Part shown: piece by piece, positions 22,101 to 36,400 of the stretch
Layout: the number at the start of each line of letters is the position of its first letter
How positions within the stretch are numbered: the first letter of the stretch is position 1
Assembly: GCA_030272585.1 (NCBI GenBank)
Contig: BSYQ01000001.1
Coordinates: 620,001 to 684,000 of the forward strand
DNA length: 64,000 nt
Reading direction: 5' to 3'
From: Bryopsis sp. KO-2023
Taxonomy: Eukaryota > Chlorophyta > Ulvophyceae > Bryopsidales > Bryopsidaceae
The notes under the pieces: generated by a model
The model's database searches: none
Told to the model about the DNA's origin: nothing
Seen by the model: only the letters and a program-made list of their open reading frames with translations
Made by a program: the position numbers and the translations under genes

Positions 22101-24441
22101 ATCGGCCCCCCTCCATGTTTTCAGCCCAGACACCAGCTTAGCATCAAACAGCAACAGGGGCCAAGCAAATCGAGAGTTGAAGGAGCTGGTGAAAGAATGC
22201 CATGCAAGAGGGGTCGAAGTCATGCTGCAGGCAAGACCTCACCATTTCGGAAGTTGTTTTCCATATGAGTCAATATCGACCATGACTGACTCCGTGTGTT
22301 TATCGATCGATGTTTAAAACAGGTGGAATATTGTTTCACGTCCGAGAATAAAGACGGCTTTCCACAAAAAGTTTCTCTTGGTGGTCTGGACAGTGCTCTG
22401 TACTACAGAAACGGCGTTATCAATTGTGGCCATCCCATCGTTAGGAAGCTTATATTGGATTCTTTGCGGAACTGGGCTGAGAACTATCAGGTAATTTACA
22501 CTTGGGCAGTGGCCTACCAACCACAGGGAATTCGAAATCTTTTTGCTGGTGCTTCTGGATCAAAATAGACTCAACACACCATATTTGTCTGTTGGTGTGT
22601 TTGGGTTTTTCTCAGAAGTACCCAAAGAGTGGAACTTAATTGCAGTTTGTTTGATTGATTTTCTTGAGCTTGTTGGTTCATTCATTGGTTGGTCGACACG
22701 TTTCACTTGTGGTTATTCTCACTCCTCATGTGCTCAAAGTCTTTTCCCTTTTTCGTATCATGGATCCCTATAAAATGCTTATGCTGGGCTCTCTTCCCAG
22801 GTGGATGGCTTTGTTTTTCTGAATGCTGAAACAATGACCCAAGATAGAGATGGAGTGGTTCAGGACAACCCTTCATTGCCAGAGGATATTTCAGAAGATC
22901 CTGTTCTGAGACGATGCAAAATGGTGGCTGTCAGTGGGAATGACCAGCTGCTGCCCAGGTGGGGCGAAAGGGGTTTCCCTCACTGGGGGGTTTGGCTAGA
23001 GTGGAACAAGCGATTTCAATCAGATGTTTGGGAACACCTGGTCCGTGCGTTCGATGGAAAATTGAGTGCAGTGGCAACAAGAGTGACGGGTAAGGCCTCT
23101 CTGGAACAGATTTTACTTTTGCTAGCCTAGGTTTTACAAATGTCAGTCTTGGAAAATTTTGGGTTTTCTGCAATTTGGTGGCTCCGGTGAAATGGTTCTG
23201 ATGAGTTTGTGGATTGATTTTTCCCCCTTCTTTCTGAAGTTATGTAGTGAAAAATCAATTCAGCCAAAATCAGTACATGGGATGATAATTCCTCACCAAG
23301 ATTGGATTTGCAATTGTATTGTAACGCGTCTTAGTTTTCTTGCTTTGTTGAGTTAAATCAGTAAAGGGGGAAACGGCAATTCGAACGATGCTGATAAAAA
23401 AAATTACATTGGAAGGACTTGGCTGGAAATTTTTTGCGATGATGCAATCCTAGGTAGCGCTGATCTGTTTGCTGCTAGATGGGACGGAGGGTTGCCATGG
23501 GGATTGGCAGTTGGCCGGCGGCCTTCCTTTGGTTTCAATTGCCCAGTTCCTGCTTTGACATCATTGAATTCTGCTTTCGGTGGTGAGTATATTAAGGATT
23601 CATTCGCACAGATTTCCCTTGCTAAACCACTGGATCAAAAATTCTTCCCCTCGATAAAAGGATTGTCACTTTGACGCAAGTTTTTTTGCGTAAATGCTTC
23701 AGACTTGATATTAGGGGTAACCCGGCAAGATTAACTAACCAAAACAGCATGATATATGTTCAGTGGGATGTGCCTGAATGCAGGGGATGTGGTTGCCAAC
23801 ACATCAATGGTGGGTAGCTTGGTCGTGGCTGCTTTGCTGTTTCAGGGAGTCCCGGTTCTGCCAGTAGAAGTCCTTACCATGGATTTCCTGGCCAAGCTGG
23901 TCAGGAATGTGACCAGGGTTCGAAAGCAATATGAGGATTTGCTTCAACCTCCCTCATTCAGTTCCTCAAGGCATTTTGAATGGCATGGTGCTGGGCCAGG
24001 TAATTCATATCCAAAACGACTTTGTAAGACTGACCATTCATCATGCTTTATGAATCCATATACTCTTGCAATGCCCTCCACCAGCCCCTCTGTTTGACCG
24101 GTGCTTGCCATGCCCAATGTCTGACTGAGGGATCCCTCATTTTTCTTATTATTTGAGTGTGTTTGCCATTGCAAGGCTCCCAGCCTGATTGGGATGGAGG
24201 CAGCAACTTCATTGCTTATTCAATTCGGCCACAATCCGATTCAACGAGAGGGGTGTATGTTGCTTTCAACCCCCACATTCACGAAGTCACTGCTGAGCTG
24301 CCGTACCCTGGCCCTAATCTCACTTGGCAATGTAGGGTCGACACGTCGCAACCAGCTCCTTCTGCTGGGACTGGATTTTCTTCATACATTATCAGTGCGA
24401 AAAGTGCAGTTGTGTTTGATAAAATAGAGACGCAATGGTAG
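19154..24441 (+). CDS. ISA2: ISA2-type isoamylase-like protein, catalytic residues lost
   Basis: Plant ISA2 is a non-catalytic partner of the starch debranching enzyme ISA1. About fifteen exons include 19154-19321, 19481-19578, 19831-20027, 20353-20439, 20497-~20582 (or on to ~20660), ~20717-20797, 21075-21279, 21516-21794, 22013-22230, 22323-22490, 22801-23089, 23454-23582, 23784-23999 and 24176-24441. Phases agree except around 20582-20717. Residues 1-45 look like a transit peptide (FLQRPANVPLLSRRFTRRSG). The GH13 barrel is recognisable: SRHAEAMTLCLV, ANRELKELVKECHARGVEVM, INCGHPIVRKLILDSLRNW, FPHWGVWLEWNKRF and LSAVATRVTGSADLF. The nucleophile segment DGFRFDLA of active isoamylases reads DGFVFLNA, and the acid/base segment AEPWD reads AVSGND. 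The pattern matches ISA2 rather than ISA1 or ISA3. The intron after 22230 uses a GC donor (CTGCAG|GCAAGA). Confidence 0.9.
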
Positions 24442-25413
24442 CCGATTTCTTCACTGTTTTTTTCTGTTTTTGAAATGGCTGGAATGACCAAGGGATGAGA
24501 TAAACATTTTTGACGAAAAGAATGAGAAAGGAAGTGGCAGGATTTGGTAGCTAGTTTGGGGTATTTATCATTCGAATATGTGGAAGTATGGTAGGGTTTC
24601 CATGTCATACGAATGGAATGGAGCAATGTACTACATCGGGATAGGTCTTGTGGGTGCCTGTTTTATTCAGGTTTTTGAGTTGCTGCTTTTTTTTTCTTCC
24701 AGCTTCTGGCTTTCTTTTCGACGTAGCTTAGCTAGGTTAATGTTGTTTTTGCAAAAAAAAAATTGGAATTTCTTTTGGAGATGTAGCTCAGCATGGTGGT
24801 TTGGGAATAAGACCCCATTAGCTGAGTTTTTAAAAAAACGTGTTGCATCAAAGTTGAAAAGTTCGTGTAATCCATCCACCACAGAAACATTCTACTTTTC
24901 TTCAGAAAAAGAACGCCGATTGGGCTGTGAATAGAACTGAGAATCGATTTGCTTGCAGGGCACCTGCCAATCAATCTGATGTAACGTTTATTGGTGAGAT
25001 TAGGTGCATAGCCTTTTCGAGGCCTCATTTCCCCGTCCCCCTGTCAGACTGAGATTGTTTCTAAATGAAGGACTGTCAAATTTGTCTTTAATAAAAGATG
25101 GAGGGGTCCAAAATTTTGAAAACCACTGGAGGGGGCAATTCATTCCCATCAGTACATCATGGATTGCCTTCAGTAACTGCTGTCAGCACTCCTGTGAAAT
25201 ACAGGCTCCTTTTCTGCAAATTGAGAGGCGCTGTTTGTAGTTATCATAACTATAACCATGATGGAGGGACTCTGAAGTGTTAGCCCAAGTCCACATATTC
25301 TAGCCCTACGCCTCCAAGTGAAAAACCAAATGAAAAACCGATATCAAAAGAAAAACGAGGACGAAAACTGCTGCATCCATTCTGCTTACTTCATGCGTTA
25401 AACTCCGAGGGCT
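24442..25413. other. convergent spacer, ISA2 3' end / plastid orphan 3' end
   Basis: Both flanking genes end here, so the stretch holds two 3' UTRs. I see no gene. A tRNA-like phrase near 24779 does not extend to a tRNA. Confidence 0.5.
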
Positions 25414-26097
25414 CTATTTCCCAAATCCCTTGCCTTGCGAAGTTGGCAATCTTGCCAGGGCCTCCTGCTTTATATCCCTGAGCTGAGCCAGCAGAGGCTT
25501 TTTCTGGGGGTTGTCGGGCTGATTTTCGACATCCATGGAAATCCTCGCCAAAAGGGTGAAGAAATACCCATCATTCATTTGCAAAATTTCCCCAGACTCT
25601 GTCGTGTTGAGGATCTGCTTCCTTTTGAAACTTTTAGGTTCCCCTATCAACTGGTTGAACATCATGATCTCCGGCCTCAGTGTCTTGTTCTTCTCTTCCA
25701 TTGCGATTTTCAATGCACTCTCGATTTTGGCTGCCACTTCGAGCTGTTTTTCCTTTTTGGCCATGTCCAGATAAGTGGCCCCCACGCTGAAAAAGCCCTC
25801 ATCCATTTCAGGTGCGATTTCCTTGGCCGCTGCCCTGGTATCATCCGCATCCAGCAATTTCATGAGCAATTTGCTCCCTCCGATTTGAACCGCGCGATTT
25901 CCCTCCAGCACTTGATCGTCGTCTTTCTTGGCGGCTCTGAGAACCAACCCTCCTCGGCCCAGCATTCCCCCGTGCCCGAAGAAAACCTTCTTTCTTTCTA
26001 AAGCAGAAACGTTGATCGAGCCCATTCTACTCCTGTGAACTGCTCGCTTCACCAGACATGCCGTCGATGTCGGCGTGGAAATCATAAAAGTCGACAT
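25414..26097 (-). CDS. Plastid-targeted conserved-looking protein, single exon
   Basis: An uninterrupted 684 nt frame encodes 227 aa, unusual in this intron-rich window. The first ATG (26097) gives MSTFMISTPTSTACLVKRAV, a Ser/Thr/Arg-rich start without acidic residues, typical of a plastid transit peptide. The mature part is helical and charged: GGSKLLMKLLDADDTRAAAK, EGFFSVGATYLDMAKKEKQL, EEKNKTLRPEIMMFNQLIG and DGYFFTLLARISMDVE. No membrane segment, metal site or nucleotide motif is visible. The style resembles small uncharacterised plastid proteins of green plants and algae, but I cannot name the family. It is divergent from the secreted-protein gene at 26505. Confidence 0.8.
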   Translation of the reverse strand: MSTFMISTPTSTACLVKRAVHRSRMGSINVSALERKKVFFGHGGMLGRGGLVLRAAKKDDDQVLEGNRAVQIGGSKLLMKLLDADDTRAAAKEIAPEMDEGFFSVGATYLDMAKKEKQLEVAAKIESALKIAMEEKNKTLRPEIMMFNQLIGEPKSFKRKQILNTTESGEILQMNDGYFFTLLARISMDVENQPDNPQKKPLLAQLRDIKQEALARLPTSQGKGFGK

Positions 26098-26504
26098 CTT
26101 TAGCTGGCAGATCGCCCTCGCGAAACACAAGCTGCTGCTACGGGGATACCACAGCTTTCCGAACCCTCGTTCTGCCTTTGTGCAAAAACTGAAAGATTGG
26201 TAATGGAAGGGGATGTAGTTTGATCTGAAAAGAAAGTAAAGTGAAGTGGCCTTCTTAAATGTATGGATTTATCAAAACCTCTCAACCCTCATCAATCCTG
26301 TAGTCCACCTTTGGCTGCTGGAACCCCAAGGAAAAGCATCCAAGTTTTTTACTTCCAAGTTGAAGCAGTGTTTTGCATCTGAGTGCGACGGGGAAAGAAA
26401 CGGTTGGTCCGAGACTAGATCCCAGCCCATGATGTACTGGGCCGATGCGACAAAACCTTGCTTTTGATATCGCTGCTCCATCATTGCAGTATTTTTCTAT
26501 CTGA
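26098..26504. promoter_or_regulatory. divergent promoter region, plastid orphan / secreted protein
   Basis: There are 407 bases between two opposed start codons. No other gene is seen. Confidence 0.45.
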
Positions 26505-27061
26505 ATGGAGGAACCCCGCCGCGCTTTGGCATGTCTCTTTATTTTGGCCCTTTTGGTAGTCCATCCCGCGTATGCAAAAACCACGAAAAAGAAACGGGAA
26601 AGGAGAAAAGCCAAGAGATTGGACAAGCAGTTGAAACAGAAGAAAATATCGTGCGCATCGTCCGTACAAGTCTCGCAGGCCTCGGACCTGGATTGTGAGG
26701 GGCCGCATCTCGACATCGAAAATTGCGTCTTGAGGTGATCGCAAGAATCGTTTCAGTATTTGTTTCTCTCCTCCCTGCGTCTGATTTCGAGGTTAGGGGT
26801 AAGCCCAACGCATCCCCAAATCATGAACGAAATGTGCGGTCTACCTTATAATCGTCTGCTTGAGCACATGTGATGGAATTCTTTGTTGGTGGATTGCTCC
26901 ATTGGATGAACTTGTGCAGGTGTGTTTCCGAGCACTGCTACCAGAAAATCTACGCACACGAACCACTGGAAGATGGCGAAGTGGATCTCTCCAGGGAAGC
27001 TGCATTCAAACTCTGTGGCAGGGAGGAGCTCAAGAATCTGGAACTCCAGATGACCAGTTGA
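26505..27061 (+). CDS. Small secreted or ER-lumen cysteine protein, two exons
   Basis: Exon 1 (26505 to ~26735) encodes a clear signal peptide (RALACLFILALLVVHPAYA) and a very basic stretch (TTKKKRERRKAKRLDKQLKQ). Its end ENCVLR joins in phase to exon 2 (~26921-27061), CVSEHCYQKIYAHEPLEDGE. The product is about 123 aa. After cleavage it has six cysteines in a compact C-terminal half (C-x13-C-x8-C-x3-C-x4-C, then one more). The layout NCVLRC-x4-CY-x7-PLE-GE recalls a small eukaryotic domain of unknown function also seen in plants (possibly DUF4787; from memory, unverified). A role in the secretory pathway is inferred from the signal peptide only. Confidence 0.8.
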
Positions 27062-27643
27062 GCTCACTTTGCTCCTCTGCCCTCCACCTTTCCAGAGAAC
27101 TGCAGTGGTGGCAATTGCATGCATGTGTTGGAATTCTCCTAGGCATGTGTTTGTTGGTGGGCTGATCCACTGGAGTGGTGATACATGTACCTGGCTATTG
27201 TAAACTAATTGAAAAACAGGGTGCACAGAAGGTGCTCCAAAATTGTGATAAACATTGTTTGAATGCTGCTGTCACCCAAACCTGCACCCAAGTGGAAACT
27301 GGACAAAAATATCATTGGGTGGTGGATGGCACAGTCAATCCAATCTAAAGCACATCCAACCAGTACCCCTCCACCTCCAAACAAAAAAACAAAAAGGGAT
27401 GTGGGTCGCCCAGACCCTAAGATGTCCTTGTGGCACATCCCAGCTATGAGTCGATCGTTATGCTGGTGGTGACAAGCATCGGAGTTTAACCGAACTTACA
27501 AAAGAGATTTTACCGCTCACTCACCACGAGCTGCGAAATCAAATTCCACACCCCAAAAAGAATCCCGCTCCCAAAAACCTCGCACCCCCCCCCCCCCCTC
27601 TTCACTCTCAAAATCAAAGAAATGTGGTCAACCAACACCAAAA
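27062..27643. other. convergent spacer with a C14 homopolymer
   Basis: 3' ends of the secreted-protein gene and of L1 meet here. A run of about fourteen C lies at 27585-27598, just downstream of the L1 stop (poly-G on the L1 strand). No gene is seen. Confidence 0.5.
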
Positions 27644-29514
27644 TCAAAGTTCCAAATCTCTGAGAGCAGAAATGTCCAATGCAGCCGAGGGTCCCATGGT
27701 GGAGCAAATGAACATGCTGTCCCAGTAGATACCCTTAGACCCAGATGGCCTGTTGGTATCGATCGATCTCTGGGGGGGAAAACACACACACAATTCTTTG
27801 AGAGCGGTGCCATGAAATTTCCCCATTACTGTTACAAGTTAAAATCCTGAGATAAATCAAAAATAGGCAAAAAGCCACCCAATACCCCTCTCTAACCCAT
27901 TCATAGAGTGGCCAGGGCATGTGGGATTTTCAGCAGTACGCTTGTAAAGAAATACAGTTTTCTTTGGAAACCATATGCAAGATTGAGATTGCTAAGCAAA
28001 TGGATGCTTTGTACCAGATGATTTTAATAGTTTTCCCTCCCCCACAGTGGTTAGGAATTTTCCATCGGAATGTTCAAAAGGTGAAGGTGAGAGCTTTCAA
28101 ACCAATAACTGCTCAGTGGGCAAGCAACCAGTTGGGGTTTTAGAAGGACTTTAGGATATTGATTTCCAGTACGGTTTCACAGCGGTGGACCAAACTGAAC
28201 AAATGGCTGTTGTGTGAAAAATCTACAGGGAAATGATGCTGAAAGGTGATATTCCACCTGAATAACACCCTGGAAAATAGAGCATTGGTCTATGATCATA
28301 CCTGCAGTGCTTTGAGATTTTCCAGAAGGGCTTGTGCTGTAAAGTTGACCTTTCCAAAAGGAACATGCACGTTTCCTTGCTTGTCCAATCTGTACTCGAC
28401 TTTTCCCCCCATGAATTCCTTCACCGCCTGAAAGTTCAGTCCACCCAAAGAATAAATTCCGGGACTCGATTTTTCAAACAATATCGTGCACCTTTTGAAA
28501 TGTAGTAAGAATTCTAAGGGTTGTTTTAATCCGGTTTTGTTCACCACAGGCTCCATAATAAACAAAGGACGGTAAAATACATAAGAATAAAATCTGAGAC
28601 TTCGCATGAATGGAATATCGGCTCCAGATTCCATATACACCTTCTCTATCATGGATCTGCTTGTGTCAAATGTTTCATTTATCATTTCAATGGGCTGGGC
28701 TGCACCCCTTTATATATTTATTCCACCCAACCAGTTCAGTCTTGTGTGGGATACCAGCTTGCTAGGAAAATGGTTAACACAAGGAAGAAAAAAGCTCCTC
28801 TTGATATGGTTGTGTTGCACTCACGCTGGCCAAATCAGTGGTCACTGTTCCAGCCTTGGGGTTTGGCATAAGGCCCCTGGGTCCCAGCATTCTTCCCAGT
28901 TTGGCCACCTTTGGCATCATATCTGGGGTGGCGATGACCTTGTCGAAGTCCATCCTTCCCTGAGCAATTTCATCGATCAACTCCTCGCCACCAACGACGC
29001 CAGCCCCGGCGTTCTTCGCATCATCCTCTTTGTCAGGCTTGCACAAGACCGCAAGACGCACTTCCCTTCCCGTTCCGTTGGGCAAGGAAACAGTGGCTCG
29101 AAGTTGCTGGTCAGCGTAACGGGGGTCCAAGTTCAATTTCGCGTGAAACTCCGCGGATTCGACGAACTTAGCGCTGGCCGCATCCAGAACAGCTTCAATG
29201 GCTTCCAGAGGTTGCAGTGGTCCTTCCGGAATCTTTGAAGTGGCCTCGACGATTCTGCGACCCCGCCGCCTGGCTCGAGGGGCAACGACAATCACCTCTT
29301 CGTCCTCCTCCTCCTCGTCCTCCAATTCCACGGCGACGACTGGCGATGCTTCGGCTTCAGCCTCAGCAGTCTCCGCACGACATAAGAAAATTCTTCTCAC
29401 AGGTGCAGCGTTTCGCAGGATCGAGTTTGAGCAGGGCAACGCATTGGGTCTGGTTCGTTGGACGGGGACCGCCCTGGCGACGGGGAGCTGGCGCAAGTTG
29501 ATCGAAGACGCCAT
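27644..29514 (-). CDS. Plastid ribosomal protein L1
   Basis: L1 forms the mobile stalk of the large ribosomal subunit near the E site. Three exons (29514-28825, 28427-28302, 27769-27644) sum to 942 nt, 313 aa, all phase 0. Residues 1-45 ([20 protein letters not shown]...) look like a plastid transit peptide with no signal peptide. An acidic then basic spacer ([20 protein letters not shown]) follows. The L1 core reads [53 protein letters not shown] and [17 protein letters not shown], the family signature. It ends [14 protein letters not shown] and [25 protein letters not shown]. Extra N-terminal sequence compared with bacterial L1 (~230 aa) is normal for plastid forms. Its start codon is 206 bp from that of glutathione reductase, on the opposite strand. 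Confidence 0.96.
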
Positions 29515-29720
29515 CGTTGCAACGCGCGAGATGAAAGTGGAATTTCTTTCTCGGCCACCGTCGGAAAGAAAGTGGGCCAGTTTGCACGACAGTTTGCGCT
29601 ATTTTTAGACCGCTGACGTGATTATTAGTGTTGCGATGGTGTGAGAAGCGACTAAAACACCCTCCCAACAAATTGGATGTGTTTTCTTGACGCCCGCCAC
29701 CTCGAAACGCAGCAGAAACA
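29515..29720. promoter_or_regulatory. compact divergent promoter, plastid L1 / glutathione reductase
   Basis: Only 206 bases separate the two ATG codons of genes whose products both go to the plastid. Shared control is plausible but not shown by any motif I can read. Confidence 0.55.
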
Positions 29721-32676
<2,956 letters not shown>

Positions 32677-33452
32677 ACATACCCTCACAGGATCAAGGAT
32701 CGATCGAGAATGTCGTCTTTCAATTTTTTCCTCGCATTTAATTGGCCGGGCTCGGGCACGCTTGTGGAATGGTTTTGAAATGTATGAATTTTTGATTAAT
32801 TTGAAGGAAATTTTTGTAAGGAATGGATTCGGGATTGCAATCATGACCATATGGATGGGAATTGGAGTTCTTTTTTTTGCTCATTCATTTTTTATGACCA
32901 CATAAATACAGCAGCACTTGCCTACGCACCTGCCACACGAACCCAAGAGCTGGACACATCACACCAGCGTGGGGATTCGGGCAATGAACCCGATGGATCC
33001 AATGGACAATGTATCTCATGCAATTGCCACTGTTGATGTGGGAACCAGAAGTAACCATCAGGATTGCATTCAACACAGCTGCAGCAGCTTCCTTTCGAAA
33101 TGCCCCAGGCTCCCAAGGCCAATCCCTGAATCATGCTGAGCTGCAGCATCCCTCTGCAGCCAATTTTGCTGCCTGTTGGTTGGTTGCTGCGTACCCACAT
33201 CCCGACAGGATACACCAAATTATCGGAGGGGGTGATCGTACATGCCCCTGGCACACCTGTTCCTAGGAGTTGAGCCGACCCGTTGAGTTGACATGAAAGG
33301 TCGACGATGGAAGGGATCCCCCCTGGCCAACTGGCCGTCACACATATTGTTCGCATTAGGCAGCCAGCTTCTTCCAACTTCTTCCTCGATTCGATAACAG
33401 GCTTGACGATTCAAGCAGGTGTGGGTTCCAGCTTTCGAGCGAAAGAAAGACT
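32677..33452. other. spacer between glutathione reductase and acyl-CoA synthetase
   Basis: This is the 3' UTR of GR and the promoter of the next gene. The part 32920-33380 is unusually GC-rich for a spacer here and is open on the minus strand for 151 codons (33377-32922). That ORF has no recognisable motif or splice partner, so I do not call it a gene. Confidence 0.4.
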
Positions 33453-36400
33453 ATGAAAAATGATAATGGCAAAGACTACAAGTATCTTGTGGAAGTTGGG
33501 GAAGCCAAAACTGGCGAGAGTGGGACGGCCATCACTACCCCCACATATCGCTACTATTTAGCGAAGCAGGGGCTGGAAACCGAGTACAAGGGGTGCTCCA
33601 CTCTGTACGATTTGTTCGAGAGGTCCGCTGCAAAGTATCATGATCGACCCTACCATGGCCACCGCGAAATAAACCCAGAAACAAATGCGGCAGGACCTTT
33701 TGTTTGGCAGAGTTACAGGTGGGAAATCGGGGACGAACTTCACAGCATTTGCTATTTTTGGAGCACTGCCATGGTGGTTGTCATTTCAGTGAATGGCAGT
33801 ATTGGTGCCATGCATTTCTCTCTTTGAAACAAGATCGATATGTTTCGGCAACCTGCTTGGAATGTTTTTTTGTGTGTCCCAATATTGAATGCAATGGAAT
33901 CTGATGATGCAGTGAGGTGGCCACCATTGTAAAATGTTTGGCAAAGGCTTTGAGCAAAGTAGGGTGCACCAAGGGTTCCAAAATCGGAATCTATGGCCCA
34001 AATGCTCCACAATGGGCGCAAGCTATGCAAGTGAGGAATTACTGTTTGGGTTGATTGTGGTGCTTTTTGGTTCATTTTTGCACCTCCAAACATATCAGGC
34101 AATAATGCAGGTCCCCAATTCAGCTGGTTGGGTAATCTAAATATAGCAAATACATATCCAAATGGACAACATGCTTTCCATCAGAATCGACCCCGAAATG
34201 CCCTCCCGAATATATTGGAACGTTGTGTAAGATAGTCTGTTTGCCAGGCTTGCAGCCAATTCTCAGCAATATGCGTCCCAATATATGACTCGCTGGCTGC
34301 TGATGCTGTCGAATACATCATAAGCCATTCCGAGATGGATTTTGCTTTCTGTTCGGATCACAATTTGGCATCGTTGGTCAAAGGCATTGGGAAAGTGTCC
34401 CCAGAAGAGTGCCGTTTGAAGGGTATTTGTGCATGGGGGGACGCATCGATGTTGGAAAAACATCCGGTTAAGGTGCGATTTCTTGCTGTGGCAATGTTGC
34501 ATTGTTTCCTTTTTCCCCATTAGAGTGAAATATTTCAACCCCAGAAAATATGAACACACACACATTTAGAAAGAAAAAAAAATTCACAAGATCACTCATA
34601 TTTGCACATGGGCTGGGCACCATGATGCAAAAAACAGCACTAACGGAAGTCATCATCAAAAAGATACGGTCAAGCATCAACACAACATGAAAAAAAAGAG
34701 TGATGTCACATGAATTGATTTTGGATAAGCTGAGATGTCACACAATCACACAACCCCCCAAAATGTGTGACCGTGATTTCTGCTGATATGATGCTCAGGA
34801 TGTCCAATCAAAGGAGATCCGTGCTTGGGCATGGGATGAGCTCGTCAGTCTAGGAGCTGAACTGAGCGAGCAAGAATACCCTCCCAAACCCCCTTTGCCA
34901 GAAAACACCTGTACATTAATGTACACATCTGGGACCACTGGTGAGAGTCTGGAGCCCAGTTGTCAAATTATTCGATCAAATTTGGTAGGGGGAAAAGTTG
35001 GCATGGATGGTTGAATTGATATTTTTGGGTTGTGATTGTCAGGGACACCAAAAGGAGTCATAATCACACACAGAGCCATGGTTGCTGCCGTCACAGGACT
35101 GGTAGGAACAGTTTTGTGAAGGTTTTTTCTTTCAAAAAAGAAACCAACAATCTTCGAACAAGAATTGCACTCATTTGTTTTAAGAAAATATGGCCAGTAA
35201 TAAGAGAATGGTTTGTGAACTTGTCCCAGGTCAATTTTCTTTCAAGAAAATCGAAAAACCAAAGTTTCGATTGCTATTTTTCCTTGCTGTGCAGTTGACA
35301 TTCGCAGACAGTTGCGAGCAAATCACTATCGACAATGAAGTCCTGTTATCGTTTCTCACACTGGCACATATCTATGGACGGCTCATTGAGGAAACCATCT
35401 CAGCGACGGGTGGGAGAATCGGCTACTGGCAGGTAATCATCTTTCATATTCATTGTTTTTTTATTTTTTTTTCGTAGAAGTAGAGATACAAAAGCTCAAA
35501 AATATTACTCACCGTCTTGCGTTTGTGAGATGTGCTGAGCTGAAATGTCAAAATGGTAGGGGGATATCCGTAAGGTTTCCGAGGATATCTCGGAGCTGAG
35601 GCCCACCATTTTCTGTGGAGTTCCTCGAGTGTGGGAAAGAATTCACAAAAAAGTCATGGACCGCTTGGATCAGCTGGGATACGTTGCAAGGTCAGGCACA
35701 CATGCGTTTTTTCTTGAACAATTGTTGGTATTTCTTACATGTTAGTGGATTCCTCACTTTTTGGTTGACCTTTCCAGGTGCATATATGAGAAAGCCCTGG
35801 ACTGGAAATACTACTACATGCAGGCTGGGTACAAGAACCCTGAATGCTCCCCAATTTTGGATTGCATTCTCTTCCGGGGGCTGATTCAAAGAAGGCTGGG
35901 CGGCCGAGTTAAGTTTGTGATCTCCGGTGCTGCCCCCCTGGCGCCCCATCTCGAGAAATTCATTCGTGCAGCTTTGGGGACGTATGCAGCCCAAGGCTAC
36001 GGTCTGACTGAAACTCTGGGGGTGGGATGCATTTGTGTGCCTGATGAGCAAGATATGATTGGGATGGTTGGGCCCGTGATGCCCGGTTTGGAAATTCGAT
36101 TGGAAAGTGTGGAGGAGATGGGGTATAATGTGAACGATCCGATTCCTCGGGGGGAGTTGTGTTTTCGAGGGCCAGTGACTTTCAGTGGGTACTACAAGAA
36201 CAAAGAAGCTTATGATGAGGTGGTCGACAGCGAGGAGTTTTTCCATACAGGTAAGGGGGGGGGGAGAGGCGCTGCTGCATGGATGTTTTTTTTTTGTTCG
36301 TTTTTTCTGCTGGAGAATTTAGATAACTGGAGATTCGAGTAGCTGGAAATGTTGTTGTTGAGCAAAGGGAAAGGAAAATTTATGAAATGTGACGATTGGT

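Noticed and set aside
24771..24830. tRNA-like phrase (GGAGATGTAGCTCAGCATGGT)
   Set aside because: It resembles a D arm, but there is no anticodon arm, no TTCGA T-loop and no pairing acceptor stem.
32922..33377. 151-codon ORF on the minus strand between GR and LACS
   Set aside because: No motif, no splice context and low similarity to any style of protein I know; probably a chance open frame in GC-richer spacer.
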